Part shown: positions 37,548-49,818 of the stretch, in pieces | Position numbering within the stretch: the stretch's first letter is position 1 | How the letters are laid out: each line of letters opens with the position of its first letter | Assembly (NCBI RefSeq): GCF_016808095.1 | Contig: NC_068971.1 | Span: forward strand, 50,051,631 to 50,115,630 | Direction: 5' to 3' | DNA: 64,000 nt | Source: Vigna angularis | Taxonomy: Eukaryota; Streptophyta; Magnoliopsida; Fabales; Fabaceae | The notes under the pieces: generated by a model | What the model was told of the DNA's origin: nothing | The model's input: the letters and a program-made list of their open reading frames with translations, nothing else | The model's database searches: none | Translations under genes and position numbers: made by a program

Positions 37548-39374
37548 CTTAAGGTGCCATCATCTCTTCCTTTACCATCTTTTATTATTATTATTATTTT
37601 ATATTTTCTTCTTTTGTGCTTGATTAGTGATAGTAGTTATCATCTTTCTGGAAATTTTGGTCTTGTGGCCTTGCTGTTTGACACATTGTTTGTCTGATGA
37701 CCTTGCTGTTTGACACATTGAAGTATAAAAAAATAATGGATGATTCCACGGCTGAGATTAGGGCAGCAAATTACTTTCGAGGGATGCTCATTAAGGAGAG
37801 AATAATTTTGACAATTTAGGGACAATGTCATGAACCTTGTTATAATTTTCTGAATTGGTTCGGAAATAATTCCTTATGATCTGATCTGTGTCAACAATTA
37901 CTGAATTGGCAGGGAATTTGATAATGATTTTTTCTTTCGTACTCTGGAATTTGTTTTCCTAAATGGGACCAGATGTTGTAGGTTCATTAAAGGGAGATGA
38001 TGAAAATGCCTGAAGTCCAAAATAATTATATATAGGAGTCTTTTGTTATGGGTCCCAACAACTTCAAGCGATGCATGCATTGATAAAATAATACTGCAGT
38101 GTATATGATACTGAAAAATAATTTGTCCCCTGGTATTGAAAAATTTCCATTCAGGCATGTTGGCAATTGTTGAATTAAATGATTCTAGATGTTTTCACCA
38201 TAATAAGGAGAATACGTTTTTGCATCTGCTATACTTACCTTTCTGCTGTATTGCTGACTGCACTTTATAGAAGTGCTGGTTGTAGTTTGTGTTTTTCGGT
38301 CTTTGATACGTATTACAGTTTAAGTCGGTGTGTTTTCTTTATGCCTAGACCTAAATATGCCTTCGTCCTTTATTCACGAGGTTCTCCTTTTTGTGTAGGT
38401 CGGATCCAGAGAGGCACAATGAAAAGCGTCGAAAGAAATGTTTGATTGATGATAAGTTATTGTAAAAGTGGTAGATCATACGTTGTCTTTTTTCCAGGTA
38501 TCTCCTTGTGGGGGTCTTGAAATGATCTGCTTTGTATCATGTAACCTTTGTCATAGAAAAATTATGATAATGCCTTATTTTCGCCCACATCTTGCCCAAT
38601 CGTTTTCCTTATAAAGTAAATCTTCTACGTTCGTTTCTATTGGGTTTCTAAACATGTATCAATTATCTAATCGCCCCATCTCAAGCCCCCCTTCCAATCA
38701 TGTGGCTGATTAGCCTTGGTCTTCAATATCTCACTACTGTAGCTATAATATTCACAGTTTAGGTTGTTTTGCATATGCAATGATCATCATAAAATTGACA
38801 AATTCAAAATGGTGTATTGATATAAAAAAGAAAGTGGTCGCGACTCACGATAATACTTGACAGTGCTCCTTACCACTAGATTTAATTTAATTTTACCTCC
38901 TAAGTGTAATTTTTTATTACTTTTGTTCAATCAAAAGTTATTAAATGAGTTTGGCTGTCAGTTGTTACTCAAAAGTAGTTTAAGTCTTACGTGAACATCA
39001 TCTAGAGTGAATTGTTGAGAGCATTATTCATTCTTAGTGGCATATATATGTATTTATTATCTTTTAAAAATTGTTTCTAATCTATTGTGCAGCTTTTATA
39101 AAGCCTTCCTTTTTGGATTTTCTAGTTTTTATCATTTTGGTTCTGGATTTCTACCCTTGGTTTTAGGTTTTTTCCTTAGTTCTGGACTTTTCTACTTAAT
39201 GTGTCTTCTGCACTTGAAATTGTTTATCTAGTTCATGTTATTTTTTTTAGCACTTGTTATTGTAGTGGTTAAATTCAATTGAAAAAAATTACTTGCTTTG
39301 GTGTACTTTAGTGGAGTTATGGTTCAAGGAAACCATATATGCATGACCATTGGAATTATATTAATCAGTTATTC

Positions 39375-39397
39375 CCACTGAAAGTAAATTTCAGTGG
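39375..39397. repeat. 9-bp perfect hairpin
   Basis: CCACTGAAA and TTTCAGTGG are exact inverse copies with a 5-base loop. It stands alone in intergenic DNA with no gene or transposon end recognised beside it. Confidence 0.7.
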
Positions 39398-39998
39398 TAA
39401 AAGTTTGACTTCTAGCCATTTGTTCTACTGCAGTGAGTTTGAACTTAGAGATACTTATATCCACCAATGCATTTTGTTCTTTTTTGAAGCTCAATTTTCG
39501 GTATTTAATGTCTTTTTTATGCAATTCAAAGAATAGACCAATCATGATGTGAATAGAGTCGTCATGATATGACATTGGTGTGGCCGACTGATATAGACAA
39601 AAAAAAACTTGGTAAGTTTGTATGGTGTTGATTAAAGATCTGCAACAATCATATACCCACCATACCAGTGGAAATAGATAACAAGCATGCATCTATCATA
39701 ATCATATAAAACTGTTTTTTCAAAAGATAAGGAAAAACAGTATTCGTACATGGTCTGAGTAAAATAATCAATATTCAATTCAAATGTTTCCTCGAATAAT
39801 TTTTTTTTATGTTCATCGTATAATGGACCAACAATTTTCAAAATATTAAGAATCTTTCTTTAAAAATTTGTCTTCTCTATTGCATCCAATAATCTTACAT
39901 CGGAATTGAGATTTAAGATAATTTAAAAACTTATTTTTTCTTCTATCTTCTAAAATGTTGATAAAACTATTATAGAATTTCATACTTTAAAGTTGATA

Positions 39999-40004
<6 letters not shown>

Positions 40005-40043
<39 letters not shown>
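40005..40043. repeat. (AT)n microsatellite
   Basis: About 18 AT units, ending ATGTATAATT. Confidence 0.95.
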
Positions 40044-41990
40044 AATTAATCGTAATGATATCATTTAACGAATTTGAAAAGACGAATTATTAATCTTATA
40101 AGTTTTTTAATAGAGATGACTAGTCATTTCTCTTATATATGTGCATATCCAATAAATTCATATTGATTAGAAGTGGAGGCTTAAGCCAATTTAAAAACTC
40201 TTTTCCTTTTTATCCTCTTTTAGATACAAAACCATAATAAAATCTCAAGTAACAAACTTTGAATATACAGTTATTGACTCTAAAGGTTCAAAATATAAAA
40301 ATTATCACAAACAAGTAATCTCAAATGGAACAATTAACATTATCGGTTAAATTGTAATAATTTTAAGTAAATGAACTGTGCACAATTGGATTGAGTAATT
40401 ATTTTATCGCCTCTCAAAATTGAATAGTTAAAAATTTGGTTAATAATGATTTAATAATTCATTATGTATGTCTCTTGCATATTAGTTTATGTTGCTGATT
40501 AAAAAAAAAAGTTTACATTCTTGTTCTACACGTGTATCTTTTGGTTATATTAATGCAAATTCTTTATTGCATTAATTCCTAAGTTATACTTTCGACTAAC
40601 ATTACTATTTCTTTAATCAAGTGAATTGCGAAATTTAACTTCTATTTAATGGATTCATTAGAAGAAAAAAAAAACTAAATTGATTTGATTCAATAAGAAC
40701 TCAGGGTTCTAATCACATCTATATAAGAAGAACAATACTCATAAAATATGACTTTGTGGATCAAACAAAAACACGTAAATTTATTAAATAGGATTAGTTG
40801 TCGAAAACATTTCAATCAGCATATTTTGCTGAGTTATATTTACTTGCCTTTTTTTTTCACTTCAACGTAAAAAAATTAACATGATTTACTTGATACTACT
40901 TTTGTTTTAATTAGGTTGTTTAAAATTAATTTTAAGCTGTTTTTTATCGATGGGTTCATTGGTATGAAAGGGTAATTTAAAACTATTCTGGTCATAAATA
41001 TTTTTCAAATATTGTTCTAAAGATTTTCTTAAAATATTGGTCTGAACTTCATTTACCATATTTTTATTTTATGAACGAAGAAAGCTAGCGTATTTATTAA
41101 CATTAGCAATAACAACTCATTTTCTGCATTTGGATTTTTTTTTATTTTAAAAATACTGAGTGAATCATTACGAGATATTAACTGTAATTAAAATTTATAA
41201 AAAAAATCAAAATTTTAAAAATATATTTTAATTTGTGTTTGATTTTTTAAATATAAATATATTGAAAAATGAAAAAAAAATAGAACTGTTACATGAATTA
41301 TTATATATCTTACACAGAACAAAATTATACTTAAAAGTAATTTTGATAAAAAACGGTTCAAGAAAATTTTGATTATGTACTATTGTAGATTAATAAGTTG
41401 AAGTTAAAACCGACATTAAGAGACTGAATTTAATTTCGAAATACTGACAACAACTTTAAAATATGTTGCAATATTTTTTAACAGAATGTTTGTACTTTCA
41501 ATAATTTGTGATTTGTAATTGCAAATCTTATAAAGTAAAGCTGGTTTGTGTTGGGATATGCCAGAATTACGATACATTAAAGTACACAAGTATTTTTCAA
41601 AATAAACATATAGAATTAAAAATAATTCTTGCTTTATAAATTGATTTTAAAGGTGAGTTTAGTAAAACGTGGTGAAAAAAGTGTTTAGTAGGTGAGGATA
41701 AAATGTTATAAATATCACTTTTTTCGTAAAACGTGATGAGAAAAAAATTTACAATACATTATGTTTTAACCTTTTTAAAGATTAAAAACCTTTCACGATT
41801 AATAAAAAGAGGATGTGGTATTAATCAATTGTAAAAATAATATAATAATAATGCTTTTTGATTAAAAAGAAAATAATGTTCACTCCATTTTTCACTTTTT
41901 TGTCTCTATCTTGTATTTTTTTTTTCTCCTCAGGATAATTGGTGTTTATAAAGCTTAGATTATTCCAAGAATAAGAAATATGGTTTTTGT

Positions 41991-42018
41991 TGGGCCAGTA
42001 AGTCTAAGCTTTTGGGCC
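41991..42018 (+). promoter_or_regulatory. PORR gene promoter: two site II (TGGGCC) elements
   Basis: TGGGCC occurs at 41991-41996 and again at 42013-42018, about 90-115 bp before the start codon. Paired site II elements are established in promoters of plant genes for mitochondrial and other organellar proteins, which suits the gene below. A TATAAAG at about 41,947 is a possible TATA box. Confidence 0.65.
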
Positions 42019-42107
42019 GATGTTTTTATTGGACAGTAGATGGGGGCCATTTGGCAGACGGTGATGATGGTTGAACACGAAGAGGGGTTTGGGGAAGATT
42101 GTTGAAG

Positions 42108-43331
42108 ATGAACAAAATTGGCGTCATTCCGTGGATGAGGCAGCAATGGCGGGGCATAGTGAAAGTGCGTTTGAAATGGGTGAAGAACCGAAGCCTCGAC
42201 CACGTCATCGACAAGGAAACCGATCTCAAAGCGGCCTGTCTCCTGAAAGACGCTATCAACCGCTCTTCCACCGCCTTCCTCACGGCGAAATCCGTGGCAG
42301 ACTGGCAGAAGCTCCTCGGCCTCACCGTCCCCGTCCTCCGCTTCCTCCGCCGCTATCCCACCCTCTTCCAAGAGTTCCCGCACCCGCGCTGGCCCTCCCT
42401 CCCCTGCTTCCGCCTCACAGACACTGCACTTTTTCTCCACTCCCAGGAACTCGCACTCCACCAAGCTCACCAAAACAACGCCGTCGAACGCCTCTCCAAG
42501 CTCCTCATGATGACCCGCTCACGCGCCCTGTCCCTCTATTCCCTCCACTCGCTCAAGTGGGACCTCGGCTTACCCGACTCCTTCGAGAAAACCCTCGTCC
42601 CCAACTTCCCTAACGACTTCCAGTTTGTCAAGTCCAACGGCGTCGTTTCGCTCAAACTAGCACGATGGCCTGAGGAGTTCGCTGTGTCCGCGCTGCAACA
42701 GAAAAACGAGTGTGGGACCCACTACCGGGAATTCAAGCGGGGACAATCGGCGTTGGCTTTTCCGATGAAGTTTCCCAGGGGTTACGGCGCGCAGAAGAAG
42801 GTGAGGACGTGGATGGAGGAGTTTCAGAAGCTGCCTTATGTTTCTCCCTATGCTGATTCCTCCAAGATTGATCCCAACAGCGATTTGATGGAGAAGCGCG
42901 TGGTTGGGGTTCTGCACGAGCTTTTGAGTTTAACTCTGCACAAGAAAACAAAGAGGAACTACTTGAGGAGCTTGAGGGAAGAGTTGAATCTTCCGCACAA
43001 GTTTACCCGGATTTTCACTCGGTATCCCGGCATTTTTTACCTCTCATTGAAGTGTAAAACGACCACTATTACTCTCAGGGAAGGTTACCAGAGTGGGAAA
43101 CTGATTGACCCCCACCCTCTTGTCCGACATAGAGATAAATTCTACCGTGTCATGCAGACGGGGCTTCTCTATCGCGGGGATGGGTCATTGAAACACGACG
43201 GCAACAATTCGTTGGTCGAGAATGATGAGCTAAGAAGTGAGGAATCCGGGGAGGAAGAGGTTGATACGAGTGATGAATTATGTGAGGGTGAATCGAGTGA
43301 TGAACTCTGCGAGGGTGAAGCGAGGGAATAA
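42108..43331 (+). CDS. PORR-domain protein (plant organelle RNA recognition), WTF-like
   Basis: A single-exon gene of 407 aa. PORR proteins are nucleus-encoded RNA-binding factors of mitochondria or chloroplasts; characterised members (WTF1, WTF9, RPD1) act in group II intron splicing or related steps. The PORR domain starts near residue 25 (VKNRSLDHVIDKETDLK) and runs to about 340. It has the usual FLRRYPTLF block and a later FTRIFTRYPGIFYLSLK block. The basic, Trp/Arg-rich first 30 residues fit an organellar presequence. I start at ATG 42108; two upstream TTG codons extend the open frame but there is no in-frame ATG. The C-terminus is acidic, with a tandem SDELCEGE repeat. The gene is unusually GC- and C-rich at third positions in the first half, so several shadow ORFs overlap it. 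The exact RNA target cannot be told from sequence. Confidence 0.93.
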   Translation: MNKIGVIPWMRQQWRGIVKVRLKWVKNRSLDHVIDKETDLKAACLLKDAINRSSTAFLTAKSVADWQKLLGLTVPVLRFLRRYPTLFQEFPHPRWPSLPCFRLTDTALFLHSQELALHQAHQNNAVERLSKLLMMTRSRALSLYSLHSLKWDLGLPDSFEKTLVPNFPNDFQFVKSNGVVSLKLARWPEEFAVSALQQKNECGTHYREFKRGQSALAFPMKFPRGYGAQKKVRTWMEEFQKLPYVSPYADSSKIDPNSDLMEKRVVGVLHELLSLTLHKKTKRNYLRSLREELNLPHKFTRIFTRYPGIFYLSLKCKTTTITLREGYQSGKLIDPHPLVRHRDKFYRVMQTGLLYRGDGSLKHDGNNSLVENDELRSEESGEEEVDTSDELCEGESSDELCEGEARE

Positions 43332-46300
43332 AGTTTTTGGGTGCTGAATTCTTTTTGTATGATACGAGCAACGTGTATTCTCTTCAAAGATAATTTATTT
43401 ACTCCTCCGGTTAGTAGCTCTGCTCCTTACTAACTTGTAACTAGCTTGATTGCTTGGTTCTGTTATTACGTATCAGACTGTAAGGAACCTTTTGAAAAAT
43501 TTTGAACTGTGATATCTGTCGTGCTATTTTATAGTTGTTCACATAACTGGGAAAAGGGAACATAGTTCTTTTAAGTTAGAAACTTGCAGACATTGAGTAG
43601 CAACCAACTCTGTACATTGTTAACCATGTCATACCAACTGGCTTCACCATTTTTGGTTAATGTCTACTACTAGATAATAGTGACATTTTGGTGGTATGGT
43701 TGCATCTCTTTGAGAGTTGTGTAGTAGTAAACTTAATTGATTTACATTTCTGCTCAAGTCGGGTTCTGCTTTTATGGATTTGTGTGTCTGCGTTTTTCTT
43801 AATTTTTTTGAGAAATAAACCATGCTAGTATGATAGAGAAATGAAATATTTGGTATTCAATTTCACAGTATGATTGAAAACAACTAGGACCCATATTCCT
43901 TTATTGATAATGCGAATAGAACTCTACATCCATATAATCTGCTTCATTTCTGTTAAATATATACATACTAGTGCTATGTGGGGGAGAATTGGCTTGTCTG
44001 CTGACTATAGCATGCATCATTAAAACAAACTCTAATGAACGAAATTTCTTTTTAATTTAGGTTTGCAGGAAATGTTATAGGAGTGTTAAGAAGATAATTT
44101 TTATCAACTAATCATGTTATTGTAATCTTTATTTTTTCCAGTCTGGGTATATGTCAACCAGCAGTTACATTTTGATTGAGTGAAAATTTTGAGTTAACGG
44201 ATGACAGAAATTGTAGGATATTTTTCTCTGTTGAGAATTTTTGCAACAAGATATTATGGTGCACTAGGTGGTAATATACTTAAGGAGCTTAGAAACCGAA
44301 AAAGAAAAAAAAAAACCCACCTCATCTTAACATTGCAATTCATTTTTTCACTTAATCACTTGAATGGCCTTATTCAAAGGAGGGATGACCTCACAGTAAG
44401 TAGGATATACGATTTAAGGGCTTTCTTTCTGCACCTCCAACCACTTCCAAATTTTACTTTAATAATGCCCTTCCATATATATATGAGCGTGTGTGTTCAT
44501 GCCTGTGTGTATGAAATGACATATTTCGTATGTAAAATATGGGGATGCAGAAAGAAAAATTGGAGGTGCATGAAGAAAACACCTTTCGTTTATGAATCTT
44601 AAGGACTACATAGGCTTGGACTTTGAATCTAGTAATCAAATCAATAATGAATTTGAGTGGCTTTTTTGTATGAAAGGATTGATGCTGATAATTTATGAAA
44701 TTCACATGTTTGGCTACCTATATGCGGTACAAGTTATACATGTTGCACTGTATGCTCCAAACTTTTAACAAAATCACCCTAAAATTCTAATCTCCTAAAA
44801 ACGTTGGGGAAATTATTGAGATTCCTTCATTGTAAATTTCACGATGTTATGAGAAAAAAAAGGAGATATGAAATAATGGCAGTCAGTTGGCCATATCAGA
44901 TAATGACATTTTTGTTTGTATGCCATTTTATGATGATTCTGCGGTAATTATTCCACATCCTCCATCCTATTTTTTAGTTAGGCGATTTAAAAATATATTT
45001 TGGATTAATTTAGAAATGTAATTTAGATTGTATAGTTTTAATGATCTAAACGATTTATGCATTACATAATTTGATACAATTAATATAGAGTCATTTTTTT
45101 TCTCTTAAAACCTTAACTTGATATAATTAATATCCTCGCAACTTTATCGCACAAAAAACATTGATTTGATTAAATAAACTGTATAAGTAGATAAATATAT
45201 AATGAACACAAATTTATCAAAAAAAAAGGTATTCAAGAAGTCAATTATACCTTAAAAAAAGAACTAATGCAAATATATTCTATCTGTAAATGTTTTAAAA
45301 AGTAAGGAAATTGAAAAGATTGAATATAATAAAAGGAAGTTAAAATGAAACTAATAAAAATATAATTTGAAAAATTGTCCCACACTATAAAATATCGTAG
45401 TTTAAATATAATTCTAAATTTAAAAGACATTATTGCCAAGGGAATAAATAAATCCGAGCTCATTGAAAAAAATAATAAAATGTGGGAAGACACGACAAAA
45501 TTAAATGTGTGTGGGCCACATGTAATAAAAAGTCAGCCATTCTACAGACTAAAACTACCCTCTTGGTTTCTAGTACTAACATATTTAATTGTTATAGTCA
45601 GAAGAAGAAAAGTCGATTTTAATACCAAATATGTAATACTTTTGGATAAAAATATAAGACACTATTTATAGTATTTTTGTTAATAAAAAAAATGAATTCA
45701 CAATTTCTCCCAATTTGTTCTTTCAATTGTTAATGGTTTGTCACTTTTTCTTTCAATTTTTAAAATTAACACATTAAATTTTCTTACAAGAAATTTAAGT
45801 ACACAATCATATAAAATTTTGAACTAACAAGTACAATATAGAAAAAAAAATACAAATTTTCCCCGGAAGAAACTTATCTGAATTTTTGGGATATGCTTAT
45901 AGATGTTGAAGTCGTTATCGCATTAGATTTCCAGCTAATATATGAAATGAATGCGCATTTGTCTGGTGTTAGTGCGAATTGCATAATCCAAAGTATGAAG
46001 TGAAGTTTGGAACTGTCCCACCATTTTTTTCTTCATTCTTTTTTCAGCCTTAGCTTCTCCATTTTGTATTTATAAAATTCTGAGCAATAAGTTCATATCC
46101 ATATTACATTAGTGCGTGAGTTGAAGACACTTAAAATCTTTGCCAAAAAACGAAGAACCAAAAGAAAGCAAAGAAAATGAAAATGGCACCGAACCACCAG
46201 AAATGGAATTATGAAAATGGTAGAGGATGTGGACACGTCAACCACATTGCATTGTAGCCATTGCCTCCCTTAAAAGCTCCTTCTTCTCCAGAACATTACT

Positions 46301-46490
46301 AAATACACCTCCCCACCACACTCTTACTTCTAATCCCACGCGCCTACTCTATTATATTTTTCTTTTTCTATTTTAATATTATAAAGTAATTATTAAGAAT
46401 TTAGTGTGCTTTGGTTTCCATTTTTCGTTTCTCTGTTCCATACGCATACCATTTGCAATTTGCATCACTGTTGTTAGAAAAGATGCACAG
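43332..46490. other. Intergenic region, PORR to DUF620 gene
   Basis: PORR 3' UTR, then sequence without a supportable gene. One MITE-like inverted repeat (44,421-44,580) lies inside. Small ORFs at 44,201 and 45,375 show no family signal. Confidence 0.6.
44421..44580. mobile_element. MITE-like inverted repeat element, about 160 bp
   Basis: The left end CTTTCTTTCTGCACCTCCAA and the right end TTGGAGGTGCATGAAGAAAAC form imperfect inverted termini. A second inner copy (TGCAGAAAGAAAAATTGG) extends the right arm. No clear target duplication was found, so the class is unassigned and the limits are approximate. Confidence 0.45.
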
Positions 46491-46496
46491 CACGTG
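46491..46496. promoter_or_regulatory. G-box CACGTG upstream of DUF620 gene
   Basis: A palindromic CACGTG within AGCACGTGAC, about 620 bp upstream of the start codon. A related ACACGTCA lies at about 46,232. G-boxes bind bZIP and bHLH factors; with ACGTG cores they may act as ABRE-like elements. Function here is inferred only from the motif and position. Confidence 0.35.
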
Positions 46497-47116
46497 ACAA
46501 GCACATCATGAGAAGAGTGTGAGGAACGTGGATTTCCTCATACCATGGTACTTCCTCCAATCAAAAGAAAACGAAGGCATGGAATAACTGATACAAAGCT
46601 GTTAACCTGCGACGATTCCACTGAGTCAAAACCTTTTGAAGAACCAGCGACTGAACCATATCACTTTTTCCAACCATCCAACACTCATTTTATTTACTTT
46701 TCCTTCTTAATTTTAAAATTTAAGATATATTTATACTTGTTTTTTCTTTCATCCATTCAAATATATTTATGGATTTTTCAATTTATTGACGATCTTTTAA
46801 AAACCTAATCATATATAATAAAATTGTCTCTTTTCTTACAACCTTATTGTTACTGATTGTGTTTATTATTAATCTAAATAGTGAAGTTTAAATAATAGCT
46901 ATTATATTTAGAATTTTTTATTGATAAGGTTGGGTGGATGGTGTGTGACAGACACGCACTTGTCATGCGTGTATTTAGAAGGTGAAGGTGTTGTTCCTTT
47001 TTAAGAAAGAGTGGGAGTTTGTTTGCATACATTACATTTACATACATTGTCCCATTCAACAGCTTCTGTTTTTTTGTGTGTATCTGAGAGAGAGTGTGTG
47101 TGATCTGAGGAAGAAG

Positions 47117-49421
47117 ATGGGTCGTTTGGCGACATTATCGGAAGAACCCATAAACGAACAGGAGAAGAGAAGCAGGTCGTGCAAGAAATGGCGGAACTGG
47201 AACTGGATAAAGACGCACTTCTTCCACAAGAAACCTGACCTCAAGATCTTACTCAGCGTCCTCGCTTGCCCTCTTTTCCCTGTCCCTCCCCACTCCAAAC
47301 CCCACGCCCCCCTCAACCAGCTCTCCTCCTCCGCTCAGTATATCATCCAACACTTCACCGCCGCCACCGGCTGCCGCAACCTCCCCACCACCGTCACAAA
47401 TGTCTTCGCCACCGGTAAGGTCGAAATGTGGGTCGTCGACGACGTCGGCAACACTGGAGTCTCCGAGAGAGGCTGCTTTGTCATATGGCAAATGCTCCCC
47501 GACAAGTGGCAGATTGAGCTCGTCGCAGCAACTCAGAAGGTTGTCGCCGGTAGTGATGGCACCGTCGCTTGGCGCCACACCCCCTGGATTGGCGCACACG
47601 CCGCCAAAGGCGGCGTCCGTCCCCTTCGTCGCGCCGTTCAGGCAAGTTCAATCGTTAATTTTTTTAAGATTACTCGTCTTCAAGTTCTATAATTTATTTT
47701 CTGTGTATTATCAAAATGAACCTGAGAAGGATAGTCTCTTAAAAATTGAAAAAAATAAATACAATTTTAACAGTTAAAACACTACACTTAAAGGACTAAA
47801 GATAATTTTAATATATCATCTTAGTCTCTCATAATATATAATATTTAAAAATTAAACTCATTTAAAGAGTTAAAATTAAATTCATCTTAAATGGCTAAAA
47901 ATGTAATTAAATCAAAATTTAAATAGGGGTCACGCAAAAAGTAAAAGAAAAATTGGCAAGATCATAAACTTTAGTAATCTGAATTGTTTAATAGTTTTTC
48001 CATGATCTGTTGTATTAATAAATTACAATCAGTGGCGTGTCCTTGGTTTGTTTGTCTATTTATATGTTGACGATGTTGTTACTAGGTAGCAGTGCTATTT
48101 TGTTTCGGGGTAAGTAAGATTTGTTGATATTTAATTCCTATAGTGTTGTTGGTCGTGTTTATCGGATCCGAGTCTCAATCTAGAGAGAGAATTTTAAATT
48201 ACGGTGGCTCTTGATCGAGCCTTGGCTATGAAAAATAAGAGGTATGAATGTTTAAGCCAATTTAGAAATGAACAATGGAGGGGCATGAGAGAAGGGTTAG
48301 TAGTTAAACGAAATATCTGATGTAACTGATGTGCACCACTCCTAATTAAATTAACGTTTTTTGAATTTCCCTTTTGAAATTCATCAATGCTGGTTGCTGG
48401 GGGTTTTGGTTCCTTTTAATTAATATTCGAATAATTTTTCCACACATTGTTTTCCTACAAAATTCCCTTCATTTGTTGGATCTAACCACATTCTGCTGTT
48501 TCCTTTTCTTATTTATGGAGGGGCCTATGATGATGACCACGTGTGACTGTTTTGGCATGACTTACTTAACTCAAGATTCTCTTAAAGGAAACTCTTCAAA
48601 TTATAGTGTAACACTGCATTGCAAAGATGTGATTTAGATAAGATCCAAATTAATTCTGTGATGATCAATTCTGTCAAAGTGTAAATCAGAGTTTGGAATT
48701 TAGTGGTACGGTCAAATTAGAAAAAAAAAGAAGTACTTTGTAGGGAAAAAGGTGAGTTTGGGTCTACCATGAAGAACTAGGTGATGTGTAGATGGTGATT
48801 TGACTTGATCGGCATCTTAAGGTGGTAGTGATGTGAGTGAGTGGCTGTGTGAGTTCCACACCTTTAAACCACAATTTACTTGTACTCTTGCAGGGACTGG
48901 ACCCATTGGCAGTGTCTGCTGTATTCTGTGCGGCGCAATACATGGGAGAAAAAGAAATCTCAGGCATGGATTGTTTCGTGCTAAAGCTTTCGGCAGATCA
49001 GAAGGACCTGGTTGACCGGAGCGACAACACTGCTGAGATGATAAAGCACGTTGCATTTGGTTACTTCAGCCAGAAAAATGGACTACTGGTGCACCTAGAG
49101 GACTCTTACCTCACCAGGATTCAATCCCCTGGGACGCACCCCACCTATTGGGAGACCACTATGTCAACAAAAATTGATGATTACCGAATGGTGGATGGCG
49201 TGATGATTGCACATGCTGGCCATTCAACCGTGATCATCACAAGGTTCGGGGACAATCTAAAGACTGGCCCTGCCATCACGCGGTTGGAAGAGTCGTGGAC
49301 CATTGATGATGTTGCATTCAACGTCCAAGGTCTGTCGATGGACTGCTTCATACCCCCCAAAGAACTCAACAAAGACTACCCTCAAGAACATCTAGATTGG
49401 AGATCACCCTTGCATACATGA
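47117..49421 (+). CDS. DUF620 family protein (plant-specific, function unknown)
   Basis: Two exons, 47117-47641 and 48894-49421, encode 350 aa, slightly shorter than typical family members (370-480). The family is plant-specific and has no established biochemical role. Visible features are a basic N-terminus (KRSRSCKKWRNWNWIKTHFF), the conserved start of the domain near residue 75 (SSAQYIIQHFTAATGC), a W-x-x-P-D-W-like block (WQMLPDKWQIELV), PLRRAVQGLDP across the splice junction, GEKEISGMDCFVLKL, and a C-terminal block with YWETTMSTKIDDYR and GHSTVIITRFGD. The intron of 1,252 bp starts CAG/GCAAGT and ends TTGCAG: a GC-AG intron. Moving the donor to a nearby GT would break the conserved QGLDP junction. 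No signal peptide or membrane segment is visible. Confidence 0.93.
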
Positions 49422-49818
49422 TCCATCATCCCACCAAATCTTACTTATAATGCTAACTGTTACTCAACGTATAAAGTATATGTAGATTGCTTTGTAATTG
49501 TGTATTACTGATTTTCGTCATATATAACAGATTTGGACTGGTAATTGTGTCTCTCTGCCATGTGATTCGGGGCATCGTTGGTGTCTGTCGGGTATTATTT
49601 GTCCGTAGAATGTTGCTTTTTTTCGGTTCCTTGTATTGAATAGGCTGGATTTGTGCCCGGTTTGTTGGGTACCTTTTGGCTGCTTTAGACTGATGTAAAG
49701 AACTGTAAAACTCACGTTCTTATGCCAGTTGATTGTCTGATATGTTAGTCACCTTTTTCTTTGTCACAATTTCATGCGAAACGTGTTATGTCAGTAGCTA
49801 AAGTTTCAAAGGTTAGTA
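49422..49818. other. DUF620 3' UTR and short spacer
   Basis: T-rich sequence after the stop codon, the likely 3' UTR. It ends at the target duplication of the Mutator-like element. No gene is seen. Confidence 0.7.

Larger units (their letters stand above)
37548..41990. other. Intergenic region, CCR4 to PORR gene
   Basis: CCR4 3' UTR, perhaps spliced: an acceptor-like TTGTGTAG/GTCGG is seen near 38,400. A short repeat is present (GACCTTGCTGTTTGACACATTG at 37,699, with a near copy at about 37,667). Beyond 39,600 it is AT-rich with no supportable gene. Confidence 0.6.

Noticed and set aside
39886..39905. Possible snRNA upstream element (ATCTTACATCG)
   Set aside because: Two mismatches to the RTCCCACATCG plant USE and no snRNA sequence downstream.
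42071..42613. 180-aa proline/arginine-rich ORF overlapping the PORR gene
   Set aside because: A +1-frame shadow of GC-rich PORR coding sequence; composition is typical of an out-of-frame reading.
44201..44602. 133-aa ORF downstream of the PORR gene
   Set aside because: No domain, contains a poly-lysine run from an A-tract, and overlaps the MITE-like element.
46545..46808. 87-aa ORF starting MVLPPIKRKRRHG with a nuclear-localisation-like basic run, between the PORR and DUF620 genes
   Set aside because: No family resemblance. The second half is low-complexity A/T-derived sequence, and it lies in the 5' flank of the DUF620 gene. It could be a first exon of something unknown, but nothing supports this.
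47249..47599. 116-aa glycine/acidic-rich ORF on the minus strand over DUF620 exon 1
   Set aside because: Antisense shadow of a GC-rich exon, with no family signal.
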